A stretch of DNA of 34,066 nucleotides from Dehalococcoidia bacterium. GTDB lineage: Bacteria > Chloroflexota > Dehalococcoidia > GIF9 > AB-539-J10. The notes under the pieces are model-generated. The model was not told where the DNA came from. It made no database searches and saw only the letters and a list, made by a program, of their open reading frames with translations. The number at the start of each line of letters is the position of its first letter. Position 1 is the stretch's first letter. Made by a program: the position numbers and the translations under genes. Shown one piece after another: positions 7,081 to 14,767 of the stretch. The stretch covers positions 1-34,066 of the forward strand of contig PUON01000128.1 in NCBI GenBank assembly GCA_003552125.1, in the 5' to 3' direction.

Positions 7081-8379
7081 ATGACTCAGCGTGTTCGGCG
7101 AGCGAACAGTGAGGCCCAAGATGCCTGTGCTCATTGTCGCGGTGCCGGCTTCGTACATCCCCCATTGACGTCTGGCGAACCCGACTACTCGCGCGCCGTC
7201 CCATGTGGCTGTCAGGAGCAGGTACTCGTACGACAGAAGCAAGGGTTTCTGGAGCGCTACAGCAATCTAGGCCTGCTCAGACATTACTCGTTCGAGACTT
7301 TGAGCCCCGCTGGTCGATCGCAGTCGGCGACTGGCTTTCCTGCTGCATATGAAGCAGCGTGCCGGTATGCTGAGCAGCCCCTGGGATGGCTGGTGCTGGT
7401 TGGACCCGTAGGAAGCGGGAAGACGCATCTGGCGTGCGCTATAGCTAACACGAGACTGGCACGGAGTGAGCCCGCGTTCTACGTCAGCGTGGCAGACCTG
7501 CTGGACCACTTGCGGGCGGCCTTCACTCCGGGGAGCGATGTGAGTTACGATGACCTGTTCTCGCAAGTCAGAGGTACGCCGTTGCTGGTGTTGGACGATG
7601 TGCGCACGGATGGTGCCAGCGAGTGGGCGCGGCAGAAGCTTGAGCAGATCCTGAACCACAGGTACAACCTTCGGTTACCTACCGTGATTACCACCGATGC
7701 CGCACCTGAAGAGCTCGATCCTGGGATCAGTGAACGTCTCGTTGACGGCGCATTTTGCTCTGTACTGATACTCGGACATCCGAGGTCAAGTGGGCTGCAG
7801 ATGCCTGCATTACCTGATGGTTTAACCACGGAAACGTTTGAGAGCTTCGACTATCGTCGTACCGAGTTGTCGCGCGAGCAACAGCAGAATCTTGAAATGG
7901 CCTACAGTCTTGCACTCGATTTTGCGAGGCAGCCCGAGGGCTGGCTTATGCTCCAGGGAGTTCACGGATGTGGGAAGACGCACTTGGCTGCGGCCATTGC
8001 CAATGCACGCATTGCTGCGGGAGAGCCGGCATTGTTCGTTGTGGTGGCCGATCTCCTCGATTATCTGAGATCGGCGTTTGGACCGGACAGTCGGGTGTCA
8101 TACGCCAGATTCTTCGAGGAGGTGAAGCAAAGCCCGTTGCTGATTCTGGATGACTTTGGTGACCAGTCGAGCACTCCCTGGGCACGATCAAAGCTCTTCC
8201 AACTTATCAATCATCGTTACAACGCACGCTTGCCGATGGTCGTTACGACCTGCCTGTCGCTTGATGAGATGGAGCTTCGCATCAGTTCGCGTTTTGCTGA
8301 TCCCCGTTTCGGGACAGTGTTCAATATACTCGCCCCCCATTTCAATGTAGACGTCTACGATCACAGGCCCGGCGGGTGA
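7081..8379 (+). CDS. DnaC/IstB-like AAA+ ATPase with two tandem ATPase modules
   Basis: This looks like a helicase loader of the DnaC/DnaI/IstB type but is double-headed. From the ATG at 7081 it has 432 residues. An N-terminal zinc-ribbon-like segment (CAHC at 16-19; CGC at 42-44) is followed by AAA+ module 1, with Walker A GPVGSGKT (108-115) and Walker B LLVLDD (168-173). Module 2 has Walker A GVHGCGKT (293-300) and Walker B LLILDD (353-358). The modules are clearly an internal duplication: both carry VADLLD, LR-x-AF, NHRYN-x-RLP and a TT sensor-1. Both P-loops look intact. Module 2 keeps ISSRFADPRF, while module 1 has a changed version (ISERLVDGAF). An earlier in-frame start (6997) would overlap the DnaD gene by 83 bases and is less likely. 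Confidence 0.85.
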   Translation: MTQRVRRANSEAQDACAHCRGAGFVHPPLTSGEPDYSRAVPCGCQEQVLVRQKQGFLERYSNLGLLRHYSFETLSPAGRSQSATGFPAAYEAACRYAEQPLGWLVLVGPVGSGKTHLACAIANTRLARSEPAFYVSVADLLDHLRAAFTPGSDVSYDDLFSQVRGTPLLVLDDVRTDGASEWARQKLEQILNHRYNLRLPTVITTDAAPEELDPGISERLVDGAFCSVLILGHPRSSGLQMPALPDGLTTETFESFDYRRTELSREQQQNLEMAYSLALDFARQPEGWLMLQGVHGCGKTHLAAAIANARIAAGEPALFVVVADLLDYLRSAFGPDSRVSYARFFEEVKQSPLLILDDFGDQSSTPWARSKLFQLINHRYNARLPMVVTTCLSLDEMELRISSRFADPRFGTVFNILAPHFNVDVYDHRPGG

Positions 8380-8420
8380 CTCCGACGCTTCGCATCCGGT
8401 TACGTTGACTGCATGACAAC

Positions 8421-9107
8421 ATGAGCGCTGTTGTATTGATAGTGTTCGGCTACTTCATCGGTGTATTGCCATTTACCGTCACGCTTGCAGTTGCCAGCGG
8501 GGTTGATATCTGGACTGAATCTGATCTGCATGGTGCCTTGCGTCGCCAAGCCGGATGGCGCCGTTTCGGTGCGGCAGTGATGGTTGATACCGCCAAAGGC
8601 CTTTTCCCGGTACTCATCGGGTTCGGATTTTCGCTGTCACCCTGGGTCGTCTCTCTTGCCGCCCTTGCAACCGTTGTCGGGCAGATGTGGCCTCCATTCA
8701 TCCGGCGGGGGGAAAAGGGCTCGTGTACCGCTCTGGGTGCACTGGTCGCACTTGCGCTTGTGTACGAGACATACCTCGTACTGGTGGCACTGGCGTTCTT
8801 CGCGGGTGGGCTGCTGCTGTATCTCGTGTCCTTGGCTTCTACTTCGGAGGACCGGAATCCAAGCAGCCTGATTGCGCTTGCCCTTCCCTTCATGATGCTG
8901 ATGGGTTTTGGGGTGGCTCCCGCATTGTCATGGCTTGCCGGCGGATACGAGGCAATGACCGTGGGGCTGGCGCTCATCGTGTGCGCTGTTGTCGTCAAAC
9001 GCTTGACAGTCGGTCTGCGCACCGATCTGGATGTGGGGGTGCAGCTTCACAGGGTTCTGCTCCGTCGACTTTTGTTCGATCGTTCCGTTGCGAGTGACGA
9101 TTTCTAG
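8421..9107 (+). CDS. PlsY-like integral membrane protein (degenerate glycerol-3-phosphate acyltransferase)
   Basis: The 228-residue protein has about five or six hydrophobic segments and follows the layout of PlsY, which acylates glycerol-3-phosphate from acyl-phosphate. It keeps a GVLPF N-terminus, a GVDI segment, DTAKG (56-60) and the later GQMWPPFIRRGEKG (87-100). The catalytic loop SGNxGATN expected after GVDI is replaced by unrelated residues (about 33-42). The His in the usual GHxxPxF motif is Gln88. It is therefore either a divergent enzyme or a non-catalytic membrane homologue. No clear ribosome site precedes the ATG. It follows the loader cluster by 41 bases on the same strand. Family membership is likely; activity is doubtful. 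Confidence 0.65.
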   Translation: MSAVVLIVFGYFIGVLPFTVTLAVASGVDIWTESDLHGALRRQAGWRRFGAAVMVDTAKGLFPVLIGFGFSLSPWVVSLAALATVVGQMWPPFIRRGEKGSCTALGALVALALVYETYLVLVALAFFAGGLLLYLVSLASTSEDRNPSSLIALALPFMMLMGFGVAPALSWLAGGYEAMTVGLALIVCAVVVKRLTVGLRTDLDVGVQLHRVLLRRLLFDRSVASDDF

Positions 9108-9211
9108 CGGTTGTCAGTGTGGCATTTCTTGCCGACGTTTCGGTCCCGGTAAGCGTGCCCCCGTATGCATGCTGAGTTCTAATCTGTTATGCCATACTAT
9201 AGGCGACTGCT

Positions 9212-9245
9212 GCAGTTGACTCGGCTGGTCAATGAATACAACTGC
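9212..9245 (+). promoter_or_regulatory. Candidate promoter with overlapping inverted repeat upstream of SDR gene
   Basis: TTGACT (9216-9221) and TACAAC (9237-9242) are spaced 15 bases apart, a sub-optimal but possible sigma-70 promoter. A perfect 7-base inverted repeat, GCAGTTG (9212-9218) and CAACTGC (9239-9245), overlaps both elements with a 20-base spacer. A regulator bound to the two arms would cover the promoter. A GGGGGAA ribosome site (9260-9266) sits properly before the SDR start at 9272. This is inferred only from pattern. Confidence 0.4.
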
Positions 9246-9271
9246 TGTGAATCCTATTCGGGGGAATCTCT

Positions 9272-10072
9272 ATGGGTGACATGAGTGCCTATGCGCTTGA
9301 TGGTAAGACTGCCATCGTAACTGGTGCTGGATCCGGCATCGGCCGTGGTACGGCACTGCAAATGGCGAATGCCGGGGCGAATATCGTCGTTGCCGAATTG
9401 CAGAGGCAAGCAGCGGAGGAGACGGCGAACATGATTCGCTCGCTTGGCCAGCGGGTTCTGGTTTCAACGACTGATGTCACCAGTAGTGAGAGTGTAGGGG
9501 AGATGATGGCTGCAACCCTTCGGGAATTTGGTGGGGCCGACATACTTGTGAACAACGTTGGTGGTCTTGGTCCCAATCCGAAGAAGAAGACCATCCTTGA
9601 ATTGGAGCTAGAGGAGTGGGAGTCATTGCTGCGACTCAACCTGACATCGCAGTACCTCTGCTGCAAAGCATTCATCTCCGAACTGGTGAACTCTGGAAGG
9701 GGTGGCAACGTCGTCAATATTGCGTCACTTGCAGCCCTTGTGCCGTATGAAACATCGGTGGTATATGGCGCGGCCAAGGCGGGAGTTGTCAGTATGACCC
9801 AGACGCTTGCCGCCGAGTATGGCAGGCACGGGATCAGGGTGAACTGTATCGCTCCGGGACACGTCCGCACTCCCATCCCCGAAGCGCTCTACCAGGGAAG
9901 GGAAGAATTGCGTGCCGCACAGGATCGCATAATCCCTGTCGGCAGGTGGGGAGAACCGGAGGAACTGGGGCGCCTGGCAGTGTTCCTGGCTTCACCAGCG
10001 TCCAGTTATGTGACAGGTCAGACGGTGGTTGCCAGCGGCGGCATGACGTACTTCCTGACGAAGCTTCACTGA
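9272..10072 (+). CDS. Short-chain dehydrogenase/reductase (SDR)
   Basis: A classical SDR of 266 residues, an NAD(P)-dependent oxidoreductase acting on an alcohol or ketone that cannot be named from sequence. The Rossmann motif is TGAGSGIG (17-24), the structural motif NNVGG (94-98), catalytic Ser152, Tyr165 and Lys169 (YGAAK), and PG at 195-196. The C-terminus ends with the usual VTGQTVVASGG stretch. A strong ribosome site (GGGGGAA) precedes the ATG. FabG-like acyl-ACP reductases look similar, but there is no fab neighbour. Position 41, just after the second beta strand, is Ala-Glu, suggesting NAD rather than NADP, though this is weak evidence. Confidence 0.88.
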   Translation: MGDMSAYALDGKTAIVTGAGSGIGRGTALQMANAGANIVVAELQRQAAEETANMIRSLGQRVLVSTTDVTSSESVGEMMAATLREFGGADILVNNVGGLGPNPKKKTILELELEEWESLLRLNLTSQYLCCKAFISELVNSGRGGNVVNIASLAALVPYETSVVYGAAKAGVVSMTQTLAAEYGRHGIRVNCIAPGHVRTPIPEALYQGREELRAAQDRIIPVGRWGEPEELGRLAVFLASPASSYVTGQTVVASGGMTYFLTKLH

Positions 10073-10155
10073 CGGCGGATCGAGTGCGAGTTGCGGGATC
10101 GATTGCTGCATGTTGCGTCAATAGAACCCGTGACGAAGATCCTCCTGCGTGCGTG

Positions 10156-10184
10156 TTGCGGGGTCGAAGAGCGGTTGCTAGAAT
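10156..10184 (+). promoter_or_regulatory. Sigma-70-type promoter for HNH nuclease gene
   Basis: TTGCGG (10156-10161) and TAGAAT (10179-10184) are separated by exactly 17 bases. The expected transcription start is near 10191, about 11 bases before the ATG at 10202. This promoter lies inside the longer reading frame that begins at 10091, which argues that 10202 is the real translation start. Confidence 0.55.
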
Positions 10185-10201
10185 ACCGCGAGGGCTCTCC
10201 T

Positions 10202-10762
10202 ATGGTAGACGCTCCTGTATTGGTTCTCAATCAAGGCTTCGAGCCTCACGACGTGTGTCGTACCCGCCGGGCGATCGTACTTGTGTACTGTGGCAAAGCT
10301 GAACTCGTTGAAGACAGTCGGGGTGAGGTGCACACCGTTACCGCGGCGTTCGCCATTCCTTCGGTTATCCGTTTGACACAACGTGTTCGTCGACCGTTTC
10401 ATCCACGGCGCGTTACCAGGCTGGAGGTATTCATGCGCGATAGCTATTGCTGCCAGTACTGCGGGCGCGAGACTCGGGATCTTACTCTCGACCATGTGGT
10501 ACCGCGCAGCCAGGGTGGTGGGCATTCATGGGAGAACGTAGTGAGCGCCTGCAAACTATGTAATCGGCGAAAGGGAGGCCGGACTCCTGAACAGGCTCAC
10601 ATGAAGCTGCTTAACCAGCCCCACGCGCCGCGCGGCTATGGCTATGCGGTGCCATACCACTATTTCTGTTCGCATCACGAGTGGAAAAAATACGTTCCTC
10701 ATACGCAAGGGTTCACTCGTGAGTCCCAGACAGGCGCACCTGGTCCGGACGTAGCTCTCTAA
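10202..10762 (+). CDS. HNH endonuclease family protein
   Basis: A 186-residue protein of the HNH family found as stand-alone genes in Chloroflexota, cyanobacteria and actinobacteria. The N-terminal part (VLVLNQGFEPHDVCRTRRAI, about 7-26) is typical of this subgroup. The HNH core has CQYC (84-87), LDHVVPRSQGG (96-106), ENV (111-113) and CKLCN (117-121), so both zinc-binding pairs and the DH and N catalytic positions are present. The start at 10202 has an AGGG ribosome site and fits the promoter at 10156-10184. The 3' end overlaps the converging ricT gene by 50 bases. Its biological role (repair, restriction or other) is not known from sequence. Confidence 0.85.
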   Translation: MVDAPVLVLNQGFEPHDVCRTRRAIVLVYCGKAELVEDSRGEVHTVTAAFAIPSVIRLTQRVRRPFHPRRVTRLEVFMRDSYCCQYCGRETRDLTLDHVVPRSQGGGHSWENVVSACKLCNRRKGGRTPEQAHMKLLNQPHAPRGYGYAVPYHYFCSHHEWKKYVPHTQGFTRESQTGAPGPDVAL

Positions 10763-11714
10763 TCATCGTCTCCAGTTGAACGGTTACGGTGTCCTTGAGG
10801 ACACTTACTGCGATGACTCTTCCCGGACCGAACTCGGTATCCACCACCCGATTGACCTTGGGCATGCGTGATTTCGCTTCTGCGTACATTTCCTGCTCGT
10901 AGTTGAGACAGCAGAGCAGTCTTCCGCAGACCCCCGATATCTTCATCGGATTCAAAGCGAGCTCCTGGGTCTTCGCCATCTTGATCGTGGATTGCGCCTG
11001 TGGACCGAGGAAGGTCTGGCAGCAAAGCGCATACCCGCACTTGCCCAGCAGACCGCAGAGCTTGCCCTGTTCACGAGGACCAACCTGCCTCAGCTCGATC
11101 CGCGCGTGTAACAGGCGGCTCAACTCCCGAACGAGCTTGCGGAAGTCGACCTTGTCGTCTGCGCGGAAGTAGATCGTGACGTGCTTCTCTCCCTCATAGC
11201 GGGCAGCGAGCGGCCGCATCTTCAGATGAAGCTGCTTAACCTTCTCGCGGCACAACGAGAGGGCTTTGAGGGACTGTTCATCGGTGCCTGCCTGTAGCAC
11301 CATCCGCGGACATTCCTTCAATTCCTCGGCTTGAGTATCGATGCCGCTGCTTGCGGGCGCACCCTCGTCTACCGCATTGGTGTATGGTGCCGGGTCACCG
11401 GTTGCCATCTCTCCTGAACCCTGCAGAGTTGCAGGAGGTTCTCCAATGGCATGACCGGAGACAGCGTGCGCGTCGTCCGCCGCCGGCGTGTCGTCCGATG
11501 CATCGGAAAGCTGATTGGGAACCGTTTCTTCAGGGTGAAGCTGAGTCTCGAGAGTGTCACCGGGGCCATCAGCAGGCTGGGCCTGTACATCATCCTCATC
11601 CGACTTGTGATGTTCGTTGGTGTCGTTGCCCTGTATGGATGGCGAAACGGCATTCGTCAGCTCAGTATCCTCGATGTCGTTCCCTGTTTCCTCGTACCTT
11701 TCACGTTCGTTCAT
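10713..11714 (-). CDS. ricT: PSP1-domain protein, RicT/YaaT-like, with long acidic N-terminus
   Basis: In Bacillus, RicT (YaaT) joins RicA and RicF in an iron-sulfur complex that stimulates RNase Y-dependent mRNA processing. Here residues about 135-330 match the PSP1 core, including VDFRKLVRELS, ARIELRQVGPRE and the cysteine blocks GKCGYALCC (225-232) and GVCGRLLCC (262-269). Seven cysteines are conserved or nearby, consistent with cluster binding. The first approx. 70 residues of the usual protein (a VVGVRF-type N-terminus) are absent. In their place is a stretch of about 130 residues rich in Asp, Glu, Ser, Thr, Pro and Ala, probably disordered. It follows holB (TAATG overlap), as in Bacillus. 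The tail overlaps the HNH gene. Confidence 0.85.
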   Translation of the reverse strand: MNERERYEETGNDIEDTELTNAVSPSIQGNDTNEHHKSDEDDVQAQPADGPGDTLETQLHPEETVPNQLSDASDDTPAADDAHAVSGHAIGEPPATLQGSGEMATGDPAPYTNAVDEGAPASSGIDTQAEELKECPRMVLQAGTDEQSLKALSLCREKVKQLHLKMRPLAARYEGEKHVTIYFRADDKVDFRKLVRELSRLLHARIELRQVGPREQGKLCGLLGKCGYALCCQTFLGPQAQSTIKMAKTQELALNPMKISGVCGRLLCCLNYEQEMYAEAKSRMPKVNRVVDTEFGPGRVIAVSVLKDTVTVQLETMIRELRPDQVRLSGTHE

Positions 11715-12808
11715 TAGGTCTCGCCCTTGTTCCGGGGCACAACGGGTAACCCGATGCCACTGGCCAAGGGCCGGGTGATGCGGGGCATCGTGTATACCAG
11801 CGAGTCGAATACGAGCCTGGGAATCACATTAATGTCGAGGTCGCGCCTCGCTTCGCTGAGCTTCCCGATGTAGTCGCGTATCTGCTCGAGACTCAGGCGT
11901 TGTGCCTGTTCGGTAATATCGTTGACATAGTCTATGTTTACGACGCTCTCCGCGCAACCGGTCTTGACCAGCATCAGGTCGCGCCACCAAATAGTCCATT
12001 GATCAAGTGTATCTGTCGCGGCTGCGCGATCACGCCGGTACAGGGCATCGATCTCGCGCGAGAAGTCGAATCGTGCCGCGTAAGTCATGGATAGCAACTG
12101 GATGGCACCCTCGACTCGGGAGATTCGTTGTTCAATGATGGACTCATCTTCGAGAGCTTGAAGAGCCCAACCGACACGTCCCCGGGAGATACGAGAGAGC
12201 AGCCGGGCCTGTTCCGGTGCTGCACCACATACATCGACCAAGTGTCGTTCCAGTTGGGCTGGCGGCATTGGATGTACGTCAATTCTCTGACATCTGGACA
12301 CGACAGTTTGAAGGAGACGCTCTTCGTTCTCGGCCAGGAGCATCCACACCACCTGTGGTGGCGGCTCTTCCAGTACCTTGAGAATGCGGTTTGCTGCTGC
12401 ATCGGTCATGCGGTCAGCGTTCTCGATGAGCATCACTTTGAAACGTCCTTCGTATGGAGGCAACATTGATGCTCGTTGGAGGTCCTCAATCTGTTCGGTC
12501 AATATGCGCGTTCGTTGACGCCTGACTTCTTCCCCGACCTCGACATCTTCGGGGACACCAGATTCGTCCAACGTGATGCGGTGCAAATCGGCATGCTTTC
12601 CGTCGAGAATCCTCGTGCACGAACGGCAGCTTCGGCAGGGCATCTCTTCAATGTTCTCGCAGTTCAGCGCACACGCGAGCTCGATGGCCAAAGTTTGCTT
12701 GCCGGTGTGCGGTTCTCCCAGGAACAGATAGGAGTGGTGCGTGTTTGAGTCAGCGACACTCTTGGAGAGTCGTTCTACAGTGCTCTTCTGACCGATCGTA
12801 CGCCACAT
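11714..12808 (-). CDS. holB: DNA polymerase III clamp-loader subunit delta prime
   Basis: Delta-prime is the stator subunit of the sliding-clamp loader of the replicative polymerase. The 364-residue protein has a P-loop-like GEPHTGKQT (31-39) and a zinc module with C50, C58, C61 and C64. It also has the LKVLEEPP segment (about 143-150) and VVSRCQRI, the SRC motif that supplies an arginine finger. The sequence resembles the gamma/tau AAA+ fold, but the length and the context before ricT favour HolB. It starts two bases after the lysA stop and overlaps the ricT start by one base, so lysA-holB-ricT appear to be one transcript. Confidence 0.9.
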   Translation of the reverse strand: MWRTIGQKSTVERLSKSVADSNTHHSYLFLGEPHTGKQTLAIELACALNCENIEEMPCRSCRSCTRILDGKHADLHRITLDESGVPEDVEVGEEVRRQRTRILTEQIEDLQRASMLPPYEGRFKVMLIENADRMTDAAANRILKVLEEPPPQVVWMLLAENEERLLQTVVSRCQRIDVHPMPPAQLERHLVDVCGAAPEQARLLSRISRGRVGWALQALEDESIIEQRISRVEGAIQLLSMTYAARFDFSREIDALYRRDRAAATDTLDQWTIWWRDLMLVKTGCAESVVNIDYVNDITEQAQRLSLEQIRDYIGKLSEARRDLDINVIPRLVFDSLVYTMPRITRPLASGIGLPVVPRNKGET

Positions 12809-12810
12809 AT

Positions 12811-14142
12811 CTACGCAATATCCAGCCGATAAAGGTCATCCAGTGTTTCGCGATGACGCACGATACGCGCATTCCCGCGGTTCACAAATACAATCGCGGG
12901 ACGGGGAGTCGCATTGTAGTTGCTCGACATCGGGATGCAGTATGCCCCACATGCGGGAACGGCGAGCACGTCCCCCGGAACCACTCGCGGTAACTGGATG
13001 TCTCGCATAAGTATATCACCGGATTCGCACAGCTTTCCCGCAACGGTTACCGTGTGGATGTCCTGTTCCGCGGCGCGGTTGGCCACAAGTGCCTCGTAGG
13101 TCGCGCCGTACAGTGGCGGTCGGATGTTATCTGACATGCCTCCATCAACGCATACGAAGCGTCGCACGCCCGGAATCTCCTTGAGCGTCCCTACCGTGTA
13201 GAGTGCGACACCGGCACGTGCAGAGATAGCCCTGCCAGGTTCGACGGTAAGACGCGGTGGCATCAGGCTGTTCTTGAGGAGGAGGTTTGACAGCGTGCTG
13301 ATGATTGCATCTGCGTACACCCCTGGATGAGGATACTCGTCCTGCACAGTGTAGGCGACGGGGAACCCCCCACCGACGCTCAACTCGAACATATCGAAAT
13401 CGTACTTACCCTTCATCTCGCGAGCGAACTGCAGCACAACTGCCAGTGCCGACTCATAAGGTTCAGTATCCGGAATGGGCGAACCGAGATGGAAATGCAG
13501 CCCAAGCAGGCTCACGCCTCTCAGCGCGAGCGCCTCCTCAAGTGCTTCCTCTGCCTGCCCCGTGCCAATCGGGAAGCCGAACTTGCTGTCCAGCACGCCA
13601 GTCGTTGTGAACGTATGAGTGTGTGGGTCTACGTTAGGCGTCAATCGCAGAAGTATGTCCTGACACTTGTTGCGGTCACGCGCCAGGCTGTCGACCAGTC
13701 TCAACTCTTGACGGTTGTCCACCACCACGCGCCCGATGTCCGCTTCAATCGTGGTCGCCAACTCCTCTGGTAGCTTGTTGTTGCCGTGGAAGTAGATACG
13801 TTCTACCGGAAACTCCACGGAACGGGCAATGGCGAACTCGCCGAGGGAGACCACGTCGAGTCCAAGACCCTGCTCCATAACCACCTTTGCCATTGCCTTG
13901 TTGAGGAAGGCCTTCGCCGCGTAGCAGATGATGCTGTCGGGATATCGGCTGGCGAAGCGCTCTACGAATTCGCGGCACTGATGTCGCAGCATCTGTTCAT
14001 CGTACACGTAGAGAGGAGTCCCGAACTCCTTGGCAAGGTCATGCGCATCACAACCACCTATCGTGAGGTGTCCCGCTGCGTTGATGCCCGAGTCTTTCGG
14101 GAATAGCGGCAATCTGGGTATCCGTCCGGTGGGTCTCGTCAT
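12811..14142 (-). CDS. lysA: Diaminopimelate decarboxylase
   Basis: LysA makes L-lysine from meso-diaminopimelate using pyridoxal phosphate, the last step of lysine synthesis. The 443-residue protein is a fold-type III PLP enzyme. The cofactor lysine is K77 in YAAKA, the HFHLGSPI motif follows, and then EPGRAISARAG. The CESGD motif near residue 366 supplies the active-site Cys from the partner subunit. The Pro in HLGSP replaces the usual Gln, a small change. The ATG has no ribosome site, and a promoter-like pair sits so close upstream that the message may be leaderless. It heads the lysA-holB-ricT run. Confidence 0.93.
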   Translation of the reverse strand: MTRPTGRIPRLPLFPKDSGINAAGHLTIGGCDAHDLAKEFGTPLYVYDEQMLRHQCREFVERFASRYPDSIICYAAKAFLNKAMAKVVMEQGLGLDVVSLGEFAIARSVEFPVERIYFHGNNKLPEELATTIEADIGRVVVDNRQELRLVDSLARDRNKCQDILLRLTPNVDPHTHTFTTTGVLDSKFGFPIGTGQAEEALEEALALRGVSLLGLHFHLGSPIPDTEPYESALAVVLQFAREMKGKYDFDMFELSVGGGFPVAYTVQDEYPHPGVYADAIISTLSNLLLKNSLMPPRLTVEPGRAISARAGVALYTVGTLKEIPGVRRFVCVDGGMSDNIRPPLYGATYEALVANRAAEQDIHTVTVAGKLCESGDILMRDIQLPRVVPGDVLAVPACGAYCIPMSSNYNATPRPAIVFVNRGNARIVRHRETLDDLYRLDIA

Positions 14143-14148
14143 GTGCAG

Positions 14149-14177
14149 ATGGTACCGTTGAGAGGCACCTTCGTCAA
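14149..14177 (-). promoter_or_regulatory. Candidate promoter producing a leaderless lysA mRNA
   Basis: On the minus strand TTGACG (14172-14177) and TACCAT (14149-14154) are spaced 17 bases. The predicted transcription start, seven bases below the -10, falls on the A of the lysA ATG (14142). No Shine-Dalgarno-like purine run precedes the ATG, which agrees with a leaderless message. A 10-base palindrome AACGTACGTT (14176-14185) overlaps the -35. Inference from pattern only. Confidence 0.4.
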
Positions 14178-14284
14178 CGTACGTTCAGGGATCGCTGCCA
14201 TCCGGTTGGGCTGTCTCCCAATCATGAATCAGTCATACGGGCATTTCTCGTCCGACCGAAACTGTCCAAGAGGGTTGTGGCGTG

Positions 14285-14767
14285 CTAGTCCGCTATCTCA
14301 GAACCTGTCGCCTTGTGAAACTGGGCATCTTGAGGCGGCTCCATCAGTTCAAGGGTGATGCCATCAGGTCCTCTGAAGTAGCTCATGCCCCATCCCTCGA
14401 GAGCTCCGTCGCGAACCCTCAATGGTGGACTCACGAACTGAACTCCTCGTCCACTCAGCTCAAGGTATGTCTTCTGAATGTCATCTACGAGGAACGCAAG
14501 ATGAGCCACACCTGTGTTGCAGGTGGACAGGTCGATTCGTCGCCCTCTTGGCGATAGGTACTCAACGAGTTCGACGGTACTGTTGTCCGGCAACGTCACG
14601 TTCGAGATCTTCATCTGCAACTCGGGGAATCCGACCATGCGCTCGAAGCGTTCTCCGCTCACATGACTCACGGGCGTTGCCTTGAGCTGGAGTTTCTGCA
14701 CGAAGAACTCGCGCGCTTTCTCAATGTCACTCACGGTGTAGCTGACATGGTGAATACCTGTAATCAT
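14285..14767 (-). CDS. VOC-superfamily (glyoxalase/dioxygenase/epimerase-like) protein
   Basis: A 160-residue metal-dependent protein of the vicinal oxygen chelate fold, with two beta-alpha-beta-beta-beta modules. The likely metal ligands are H7 (HHVSY), E66 (STVELVE), H89 (GVAHLAF) and E140 (GITLELME). The layout resembles methylmalonyl-CoA epimerases and glyoxalase I-like lactoylglutathione lyases, but no substrate can be named. The GGAGGTGG ribosome site precedes the ATG closely. It is transcribed away from the methyltransferase gene and toward lysA, 142 bases upstream of lysA. No methylmalonyl-CoA mutase lies in the window, so an epimerase role is not supported by context. Confidence 0.85.
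   Translation of the reverse strand: MITGIHHVSYTVSDIEKAREFFVQKLQLKATPVSHVSGERFERMVGFPELQMKISNVTLPDNSTVELVEYLSPRGRRIDLSTCNTGVAHLAFLVDDIQKTYLELSGRGVQFVSPPLRVRDGALEGWGMSYFRGPDGITLELMEPPQDAQFHKATGSEIAD

Noticed and set aside
10091-10201. Upstream start extending the HNH protein by 37 residues
   Set aside because: A good promoter (10156-10184) lies inside the extension, and family proteins begin near the VLVLNQ segment.
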